Shown: piece by piece, positions 22,462 through 28,257 of the stretch | Numbering within the stretch: position 1 is the stretch's first letter | Layout of the letters: each line of letters opens with the position of its first letter | Origin: JANSYP01 sp039184415 | GTDB taxonomy: Bacteria; Pseudomonadota; Alphaproteobacteria; Rhodobacterales; Rhodobacteraceae | Direction of reading: 5' to 3' | Assembly: GCA_039184415.1 (NCBI GenBank) | Contig: JBCDBB010000034.1 | Span: forward strand, 1 to 28,257 | DNA length: 28,257 bases | Translations under genes and position numbers: made by a program | The notes under the pieces: generated by a model | Databases searched by the model: none | Told to the model about the DNA's origin: nothing | Seen by the model: the letters and a program-made list of their open reading frames with translations, nothing else

Positions 22462-23276
22462 TCGGGATAGGTCAGCCGCACGCCGAGCTCCTCCTTGATC
22501 CGATCATTCCTGACCTTCTTGCTCTCGGCGTAGAAGCTCCGCGCCATGGGCGTCATGTCGGCCGCCTCCCAATCCACTTCCGGCGGCAGCGGCAGGCCAA
22601 GCAGCTCCGCGGCATGGGCGATCACGTCCTGGGGTGGGGCCGGGTCGTCATCGCAGAGATTGTAGATCGCACCAGGGTTCGGCCGCACGATCGAGGCCGC
22701 GAGCACCTGGGCGATATCCTCCACATGGATCCGGCTGAAGACCTGTCCGGGCTTCACGATCCGCCGGGCCGTCCCCGCCCGCACCTTGGCAAAGGGTCCG
22801 CGCCCGGGGCCGTAGATCCCCGCAAGGCGAAAGATATGGAGCGGCAAGCCCGTTTCCGCGGCCAGCGCTTGCCACTCAGCCTCCGCCGCGACCCGCGCTT
22901 GTCCCCGTGCCGTCGCCGGGGTGAGAGGCGTTGCCTCATCAACCCAGCCGCCGCCATGATCGCCATAGACGCCGGTCGTGGAGAGATACCCGGCCCAGGA
23001 CAGATCTGGGGCGACCGCGGCCAGTTGGGGACGGAGCGCCGCGAGAACCGGATCGCCCTCCGCCCCCGGCGCCGCGGAGGCCAACAGATGCGTGACACCG
23101 GTCAGATCCGGGGTCTCCCCAGGCCAGAGAACGGACTCAACACCCTCCTCGGCCAACCGCACCGCTTTCTCAGCATTCCGGGTCGTGCCTGTGACGCGCC
23201 AGCCCTCGGCCAGCAGGCGTCGCCCGAGCGCCTCCGCCGAATAGCCGTAACCGAAAACGAAGAGATGTCCGGTCAT
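22419..23276 (-). CDS. NAD(P)-dependent epimerase/SDR-family protein (YeeZ-like)
   Basis: A 285-residue Rossmann protein. The N-terminus MTGHLFVFGYGYSAEALGRRL carries a GxGxxA-type nucleotide-binding loop; TGTTRNAEK follows beta-2. YLSTTGVYGDHGGGWVDE has the SDR-type Ser/Thr-Tyr pattern. IFRLAGIYGPGRGPF, then SRIHVEDIAQVLAA, are the extended-SDR signatures. It lacks a canonical YxxxK, as in many YeeZ-like atypical SDRs. The 3' end overlaps the convergent membrane-protein gene. I chose ATG 23276 because the upstream extension of 67 codons has no family similarity. It may share a transcript with the SH3 gene 70 bases upstream. Substrate unknown. Confidence 0.85.
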   Translation of the reverse strand: MTGHLFVFGYGYSAEALGRRLLAEGWRVTGTTRNAEKAVRLAEEGVESVLWPGETPDLTGVTHLLASAAPGAEGDPVLAALRPQLAAVAPDLSWAGYLSTTGVYGDHGGGWVDEATPLTPATARGQARVAAEAEWQALAAETGLPLHIFRLAGIYGPGRGPFAKVRAGTARRIVKPGQVFSRIHVEDIAQVLAASIVRPNPGAIYNLCDDDPAPPQDVIAHAAELLGLPLPPEVDWEAADMTPMARSFYAESKKVRNDRIKEELGVRLTYPDYRSGLAALLAEEP

Positions 23277-23346
23277 CGGCGGGCTGCTACCCTGAAGAAC
23301 CCAAGGTCCGGTTTGTGCGCTCCGCATCGCGCTGGCCTGGCGCAGT

Positions 23347-23694
23347 TCATGGCGGGCTGCCCTCAGCCAGATAGCGCCCCTGCGCCCAGCCAGTGACGCC
23401 GAGATACTCGACCCGGCACCAGACGCGGTCCGCGGCAGCGACGCGCTCCGCCTCGGACGACGCCTCCCATTCGGCAAAGCTCAGCCGCCCCTCGCAGAGC
23501 AGATTGCGGATCCCGTCCCCGTCGGGTGGAATCGCGGCAAGAAGCTTGGCCTCCGGGTCCGGGTCGGCCCGGATCGGGAGGACCTCGCCCGCCGGAACGT
23601 CCCTTACACGGTAATAGTCGGGCCCGTCCGCGTCCGCCCAAAGCAATGCCGGAGTTCCGAGCGCGAACACCGCAGTTGCAACCGCGTTGCGCAT
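23347..23694 (-). CDS. Secreted SH3-like domain protein
   Basis: A 115-residue protein with a signal peptide (MRNAVATAVFALGTPALLWA). The mature part is an SH3b-like fold: YYRVRDVPAGEVLPIRADPDP, then LLAAIPPDGDGIRNLLCEG, and WCRVEYLGVTGWAQGRYL at the end, the usual closing strand. Periplasmic SH3b proteins are often peptidoglycan- or envelope-associated. The start overlaps the L,D-transpeptidase stop as TAATG, so the two are translationally coupled, which suggests a cell-wall role. Two cysteines could form a disulfide. Confidence 0.85.
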   Translation of the reverse strand: MRNAVATAVFALGTPALLWADADGPDYYRVRDVPAGEVLPIRADPDPEAKLLAAIPPDGDGIRNLLCEGRLSFAEWEASSEAERVAAADRVWCRVEYLGVTGWAQGRYLAEGSPP

Positions 23695-24758
23695 TACCCC
23701 TGATCCGTTTTCGGTTCGGTCGGTCGATGACCGGGCCGGGGCGACTGAAGGGTTTCTCCCGTCATGATCACGAAATCCTGCCCGGACCGTCGATCCGGTG
23801 TCGCCGCAAGATCCGAGACGATCATCGTCAGACCGGGATGCAGGCGCGCCGTGAGCGCGGCGTTGAAGTCATGGGGCGCGTTCAGCCGTTCCAGCACGGC
23901 CCGCTCGGGGCGGAGCGGCTGGGTCGGATCGGGATGGTGGGTCAGGCCGACCCAGCGCAAGCCCTGATCTCCGGCGTCCTGCAGCACGAATACATGCTCG
24001 CCCAGCGGCCCGTCGCCCGTCAGATCGAGTGCGCTCTCCATGATCACGTCACCGTTTTCGATCAGCACCAGAAGCCGGTCGGCACCGGTGGCCAAAACGG
24101 TCGTGACCGGGAAACTCTGACCGTCGGTCCAGTCCGACGGGTGGTGCCTGGCATCGAGCGCCGCGACCGCATCGGCCATCTCATCTTCCGCGAAGTTGCC
24201 GAGCACGAAGCCCGGATGCACCAGTTCCCAAGGGTCGGAGGCCGCGCCGGCAATGATCACCGGCGTGCCGATATGGGTGACGGTGAAAAGCTTCTCGGAA
24301 AAGGCAAGCGGCAGGCGCACGCAGCCGTGGGAGGCCGGATAGCCCGGCAGGTTGCCGGCATGGAGCGCGATTCCGTCCCAGGTCAGCCGGTTCATGTTCG
24401 GCATCGGCGCGTTGTTGTATGTCGAGGAGCGGTGGTCCTTGTCCTTCTGCAGGATCGTGAAGACCCCGGTGGGCGTGGCGTGTCCGGCACGCCCCGTCGA
24501 GCAGGTCGAGACCGCGATGCGCACACCGTTGCGATAGACGTGAACCAACTGTTCGGGCAGCGACACGATGACCGCAACGGCACCCTCCGGTTCCCGGTCG
24601 GGGTGCCAGGTGAATTCGCCCGGCAGCATGTTGGCATCATCGAAAACGACGTCCCTGGCCCGCACCGGCAGGGCGCCGGTCAACAGCGCGGCTCCAGTAC
24701 CCAGCACGAGCGATCGGCGTGCCACGCGCCCACGGGGGTTGCGGTCCTTTGTCTGCAT
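23694..24758 (-). CDS. L,D-transpeptidase (YkuD) with Tat-like signal
   Basis: A 354-residue protein. The YkuD catalytic motif HAGNLPGYPASHGCVRLP spans about 133-150, with H133, H144 and C146 in the expected HxxxxxxxxxxSHGCxR arrangement. VIVSLPEQLVHVYRNGVRI and TPTGVFTI are typical of the fold. The N-terminus ARRSLVLGTGAALLTG is a twin-arginine-like signal. I chose ATG 24758 over the ATG at 24776 because AGGAG lies about 8 bases before it. The enzyme would form 3-3 cross-links or attach proteins to peptidoglycan in the periplasm. The roughly 150-residue C-terminal part after the catalytic motif is not a domain I know. Coupled to the SH3 gene downstream and following the MORN gene. Confidence 0.9.
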   Translation of the reverse strand: MQTKDRNPRGRVARRSLVLGTGAALLTGALPVRARDVVFDDANMLPGEFTWHPDREPEGAVAVIVSLPEQLVHVYRNGVRIAVSTCSTGRAGHATPTGVFTILQKDKDHRSSTYNNAPMPNMNRLTWDGIALHAGNLPGYPASHGCVRLPLAFSEKLFTVTHIGTPVIIAGAASDPWELVHPGFVLGNFAEDEMADAVAALDARHHPSDWTDGQSFPVTTVLATGADRLLVLIENGDVIMESALDLTGDGPLGEHVFVLQDAGDQGLRWVGLTHHPDPTQPLRPERAVLERLNAPHDFNAALTARLHPGLTMIVSDLAATPDRRSGQDFVIMTGETLQSPRPGHRPTEPKTDQG

Positions 24759-24831
24759 CTGCTCTCTCCTGCTCAAGCTCGGCCTTGTATCGGCCGTTTC
24801 TCGTCATCGCGCTTGCAGCGACCCACATCGG

Positions 24832-25161
24832 TCAGGGATCGCTGATCACCGGGTCTGGCTCGTCTTCGGGGGCGGCAGCCTGCGCCTGTTCGGCCAGCGC
24901 CCCGTTCTTCCAAATCCCGGCCAGCACCTCCCCCGAGGCATAGGTCAGTGTCCCCTGTCCCTCGCGCCGTCCGTCCACGAACTCTCCGTCATAGACATCG
25001 CCGCCCGCATAGGTGGCAACACCGCGGCCTTCCATCCGGCCATCGACCCAGGTGCCGGCATAGCGCATCTGGCCCGGCATCTCGACGGTGCCTTCGCCAT
25101 GGAACGCATCATTGCGGAACCCGCCTTCGTAAACCGTGCCGTCCGGATAGGCCGCGCGTCC
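24832..25161 (-). pseudogene. Downstream in-frame remainder of the MORN-repeat gene
   Basis: After the TAG the same frame stays open for 109 codons and continues the MORN pattern without any shift: GRAAYPDGTVYEGGFRND, then the next repeats, to a non-repeat C-terminus (ALAEQAQAAAPEDEPDPVISDP). The expected codon at the TAG is CAG (Gln), since DGQG is the usual repeat sequence; a single C-to-T change would create the stop. The intact gene would be 24832-26283, 483 codons. It may be a recent nonsense mutation, a sequencing error or, less likely, read-through. A start inside this part (ATG near 25080) lacks a signal peptide. Confidence 0.75.
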
Positions 25162-26181
25162 CTATCCGTCGCGCACGCCGCGGTCCCAACCGCCCCCATA
25201 GACATAGCCGTCCGGGGCCTCCATCCGACCTTGCCCGTGGCGCTCGCCATCACGGAACGCCCCGACATAGACCACGCCATTGATCCGGCGCGCCGTGCCC
25301 TGGCCCTCGATCACACCCGCGACCCATTCACCATCGTAGCTGTCGCCGCTCGCATAGACGATCTTTCCCGTGCCTTCGGGCAGGTTCTCGACGAAGGCAC
25401 CGGTGTAGACCGCGCCGTCGGGGTAGGTCAGAACACCCTCGCCATGGTGCAGGCCCTTCTGCCAGCCACCCTCGTAGCGATAGCCATCAGTGCCGACGAA
25501 GAGCCCCTGACCCTGGCGCCGATCGTCGACGAACGCGCCCTCATAGCGGTCGCTATTGGCGTAAATCATCATGCCATTGCCGTTGCGGCGGCCCAGGATC
25601 AGGACCCCCTCGTAGACATCGCCATTGACATAGGCCACGCGTCCGAAGCCGCTTATCTGGTCGTCCGACCAGGCGCCGTCATAGACGAAACCATCGGGCA
25701 TCGTCAGCTTGCCCTGGCCGTTACGGCGGTCATTGCGCATCTCGCCGTCATAGACGGAGCCGTCGGCCAATTCGATCCGGGCGGTGCCGTTGCGCAACCC
25801 CTGCTCCCAGCCGCCCTCATAGCGGTAGCCGTCGGGCGCGGTGTAGACCCCTTGTCCCCAACGCAGGTTTTCGCGGAACGCGCCGGTATAGACCGACCCG
25901 TCGGGATAGGTGGCAACCCCGTCTCCAGTCATCTTGCCATCGACCCAGTCGCCCACGGTGGCCGTACCGTCCGGAAGTACGATCTGACCTGTGCCATGGG
26001 GCTTGCCGTCCAGAAAGGCGCCCTCATAGACCGATCCGTCAACGAATTGCGCGCGGCCCTGGCCTTCGCGCGCGCCGTTGACCCAGTCGCCCTCGTACTC
26101 ATAGCCGTTGGGCAGCGTGTAGCGGCCCTGACCGTGGGGCTCCCCGCCCGAAAGCACCCCGACATAGACGCCGCCATTGGC
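24940..26181 (-). repeat. Tandem 69-base MORN-coding repeat array
   Basis: Eighteen units of exactly 69 bases (23 codons) lie head to tail with no length change, followed by a partial nineteenth down to about 24895. Units differ in sequence but share the PDG, Y-GxW/F and GxG positions. Confidence 0.85.
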
Positions 26182-26283
26182 ATATTGCTTGGTCACTTGA
26201 GGACCGCTTTGCGCCTCGATCTGGGTCGCGGCAACAGATAGGGAAAGCGCAAGCGCGAGAGCGGCAAGTCGTGAGGCGGTCAT
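25162..26283 (-). CDS. Secreted MORN-repeat protein, ended early by an in-frame TAG
   Basis: The frame encodes 373 residues before a TAG at 25164-25162. A signal peptide (MTASRLAALALALSLSVAATQIEAQ) supports the start at 26283. From residue 35 the protein is a perfect series of 23-residue MORN repeats of type PDGxxYEGxWxxGxxxGxGxxxY; fourteen complete repeats lie before the stop and the fifteenth is broken at its 18th residue. MORN arrays form elongated beta-hairpin ribbons used in membrane or protein contacts. The strand and operon order place it upstream of the L,D-transpeptidase and SH3 genes, which suggests an envelope role. The coding sequence continues in the same frame after the stop. 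Confidence 0.8.
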   Translation of the reverse strand: MTASRLAALALALSLSVAATQIEAQSGPQVTKQYANGGVYVGVLSGGEPHGQGRYTLPNGYEYEGDWVNGAREGQGRAQFVDGSVYEGAFLDGKPHGTGQIVLPDGTATVGDWVDGKMTGDGVATYPDGSVYTGAFRENLRWGQGVYTAPDGYRYEGGWEQGLRNGTARIELADGSVYDGEMRNDRRNGQGKLTMPDGFVYDGAWSDDQISGFGRVAYVNGDVYEGVLILGRRNGNGMMIYANSDRYEGAFVDDRRQGQGLFVGTDGYRYEGGWQKGLHHGEGVLTYPDGAVYTGAFVENLPEGTGKIVYASGDSYDGEWVAGVIEGQGTARRINGVVYVGAFRDGERHGQGRMEAPDGYVYGGGWDRGVRDG

Positions 26284-26427
26284 GGAAATCCCGGCAAAGA
26301 AGACTGCATGCTCTCCCCTAACCCGAACGGGCGCAGCGGCGCAATTCACCAAGCCATCAACGATCGCGCCTTTCCCCGCGCGAGGCAGAGAGCTAGAACC
26401 CGCTCCGGACCCCTAGGGAAGACCGCC

Positions 26428-28089
26428 ATGGCCGAACGTTTCCGCATCACCATCGCTCAACTGAACCCCACAGTCGGCGCGCTTGACTCGAATGCCGAAC
26501 TGGCCCGCGTGGCCTGGTCGGCCGGACGCAAGGCCGGCGCGGGTCTGGTCGCCCTGCCGGAGATGTTCATCACGGGCTATCAGGTGCAGGATCTGATCCG
26601 AAAACGCGCGTTCGTCGAAGACGCCGTGGCTGCCATCGAAAAGCTCGCCGAGGCATGTTCAGACGGCCCGGCGCTCGGGATCGGCGGGCCATGGCTCAAT
26701 GAAGCAGGCCAGCTCTTCAACGCCTGGCATCTCTGCGAGAGTGGCAAGGTCACTGCCCGAATCCTCAAGCACGAACTGCCCAATGACGAGGTTTTCGATG
26801 AGGTCCGGCTTTACACACCCGGGCCGCTGTCGGGTCCCGTCCGGTTGGGTCCGCTGCGCCTGGGCGTGCCGGTCTGCGAGGACGCCTGGCACTCGGACGT
26901 GGCCGAGGCGCAGTGCGAAAGCGGCGCCGGGGCGCTCTTTGTCCCCAACGGCTCCCCCTATCACCGTGGCAAGCATGACGAGCGGCTCTCGCGCATGGTG
27001 GCCCGTGTGGTCGAGACCGGGCTGCCGCTGATCTATCTCAACATGTGGGGCGGTCAGGACGATCAGGTCTTTGACGGTGGCAGCTTTGCCCTGAACCCGG
27101 GCGGGGCGCTGGCGCTGCAACTGCCGACATTTGCCGACGCGACCACCCCAATCGATCTGGAGGAGTCGCCGGACGGCTGGCGGATCGTGCCGGGGGAGGT
27201 CACGCCGCGGCCCGATGACTGGGAGCTCGACTACCATGCCATGGTGACTGGGCTGCGGGACTATCTGAGCAAGAGCGGCTTCGACCGCGTGGTGCTGGGT
27301 CTATCGGGCGGTATTGACAGCGCGCTGGTCGCGGTCATCGCCGCGGACGCGCTTGGCCCCGGTCAGGTGCATTGCGTGATGATGCCGTCTGAATTCACCA
27401 GTTCCGAGAGCCTGGAAGATGCCGCCGGGGTCGCCACGCGGCTCGGCTGCCGGCTGGATACGCTGCCGATCAGCGGTCCGCGCGCCGCGGTGACCGATGT
27501 GCTCGCGCCGCTCTTTGCCGGTCTGGACCCCGACATCACCGAAGAAAACATCCAGTCCCGCCTGCGCGGTCTTCTCCTGATGGCGCTGTCGAACAAGCTG
27601 GGGGAAATGCTACTGACCACGGGCAACAAATCCGAGGTCGCCGTGGGGTATGCCACGATCTATGGCGACATGGCCGGCGGCTACAATCCGATCAAGGATC
27701 TCTACAAGACCCGCGTCTTCGAGACCTGTCGCTGGCGCAACCGCACCTGGCGCGACTGGATGAAGGGGCCAGAGGGTGAGGTGATCCCGCCCCGCGTGAT
27801 CGACAAGCCGCCCACGGCGGAACTGCGCGCCGATCAGAAGGACGAAGACAGCCTGCCACCCTACGAGGTGCTGGACGCAATCCTCGAGGCGCTCGTGGAT
27901 GAGGATGCCAGCGTCGAGGATCTGGCGGACCGCGGCTTCGATCCTGAAACGGTCCGCAAGGTCGAGCATCTGATCTATATCAGCGAGTACAAACGCCACC
28001 AGGCCGCGCCGGGCGTGCGGCTGTCGAAACGCGCCTTCTGGCTCGACCGCCGCTATCCGATCGTCAATCGCTGGCGCGACGCACGCTAA
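26428..28089 (+). CDS. nadE: Glutamine-dependent NAD+ synthetase
   Basis: A 553-residue two-domain enzyme that amidates nicotinic acid adenine dinucleotide to NAD+. The N-terminal nitrilase-type glutaminase has the catalytic triad E45 (LPEMF), K114 (LKHELPN) and C150 (VCEDAW). The synthetase domain begins near 270 and has the ATP pyrophosphatase loop LSGGIDS (293-298). TTGNKSEVAVGYATIYGDMAGGYNPIKDLYKT is the conserved NaAD-binding section. Start at 26428 has AGGGAAG about 9 bases upstream, and removes a 40-codon upstream extension lacking similarity. It is divergent from the MORN gene, with a 144-base shared upstream region. Confidence 0.96.
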   Translation: MAERFRITIAQLNPTVGALDSNAELARVAWSAGRKAGAGLVALPEMFITGYQVQDLIRKRAFVEDAVAAIEKLAEACSDGPALGIGGPWLNEAGQLFNAWHLCESGKVTARILKHELPNDEVFDEVRLYTPGPLSGPVRLGPLRLGVPVCEDAWHSDVAEAQCESGAGALFVPNGSPYHRGKHDERLSRMVARVVETGLPLIYLNMWGGQDDQVFDGGSFALNPGGALALQLPTFADATTPIDLEESPDGWRIVPGEVTPRPDDWELDYHAMVTGLRDYLSKSGFDRVVLGLSGGIDSALVAVIAADALGPGQVHCVMMPSEFTSSESLEDAAGVATRLGCRLDTLPISGPRAAVTDVLAPLFAGLDPDITEENIQSRLRGLLLMALSNKLGEMLLTTGNKSEVAVGYATIYGDMAGGYNPIKDLYKTRVFETCRWRNRTWRDWMKGPEGEVIPPRVIDKPPTAELRADQKDEDSLPPYEVLDAILEALVDEDASVEDLADRGFDPETVRKVEHLIYISEYKRHQAAPGVRLSKRAFWLDRRYPIVNRWRDAR

Positions 28090-28123
28090 GCAGCCAGATC
28101 ATCGAACCCGTAAATGGAATGGC

Positions 28124-28162
28124 GGGCCCCCCGGCGGGCCCCCCCCCAGAGCACCCGGGGGG
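28124..28162 (+). terminator. GC-rich hairpin region after nadE (possible terminator)
   Basis: GGGCCC at 28124 and at 28136 can pair, and a run of nine C (28139-28147) can pair with seven G near 28157-28163. No T-run follows, so terminator function is uncertain. The long C-run is also a site where sequencing errors are likely. It lies 35 bases after the nadE stop. Confidence 0.3.
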
Positions 28163-28257
28163 GCGCAATTCGAAGGAGTGCTTGCCCGCCGAGGCCAACC
28201 ACGGAACAAGGTATGGGTACGAAAAAAAGATTCCCCGAGGGAGCGTGCGGAACACCG

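Noticed and set aside
21765..23396. 543-codon open frame on the + strand
   Set aside because: It spans the membrane-protein gene in another frame and is opposite the epimerase; no domain is visible.
24568..26241. 557-codon open frame on the + strand with repeated segments
   Set aside because: Its periodicity is only the shadow of the - strand MORN array.
28177..28257. Short frames open to the window end (GTG 28177, ATG 28213)
   Set aside because: Too short to judge and both frames are open by chance in this GC-rich end; no motif is visible.

Overview
The window looks like a high-GC alphaproteobacterial chromosome, most likely Rhodobacterales. The evidence is GC-rich third codon positions throughout, and the gene order histone-deacetylase-like gene, xseB, ispA, dxs, which I recall as typical of that order. 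The assignment rests on gene content and synteny, since no rRNA or other phylogenetic marker is present.

Region 1 (1 to about 17070, all on +) is the 3' part of an extracellular contractile injection system (eCIS) locus. It starts inside a large helical cargo-like protein whose N-terminus lies outside the window. A tightly packed baseplate operon follows: tube-initiator/CIS-tube protein, LysM-like protein, gpD-like hub, gpV/VgrG OB-fold spike, PAAR-like tip, gp25-like wedge protein, two large baseplate-J-type assembly proteins, a gpI-like tail protein with a beta-rich extension, and a DUF6519/beta-helix protein. Most junctions overlap by 1 to 4 bases or are only a few bases apart, so this is one translationally coupled unit. 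A strong hairpin plus T-run at 17035-17068 closes it. Sheath, tube, tape-measure and AAA-ATPase genes are not in the window and are presumably upstream. The gene products would form the spike, hub, wedges and outer baseplate or receptor-binding parts of a phage-tail-like particle. The first protein is the best candidate for its payload.

Region 2 (17187-22461) is housekeeping. A small secreted protein on the - strand is followed by a + operon: histone-deacetylase-family hydrolase, xseB, ispA, dxs, and a six-helix membrane protein. The ispA and dxs products belong to the MEP isoprenoid pathway.

Region 3 (22419-26283, - strand) reads, in transcription order, a secreted MORN-repeat protein interrupted by an in-frame TAG, a Tat-type L,D-transpeptidase, a small secreted SH3-like protein and an NAD-dependent epimerase/SDR protein. 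The first three look like a cell-envelope module.

Region 4 (26428-28089, +) is glutamine-dependent NAD+ synthetase, followed by a very GC-rich tract and the window end.

The most interesting items are the unrecognised C-terminal domain of the eCIS cargo candidate, which has a lower-GC, different-looking composition, and the single nonsense codon inside an otherwise perfectly periodic MORN array.
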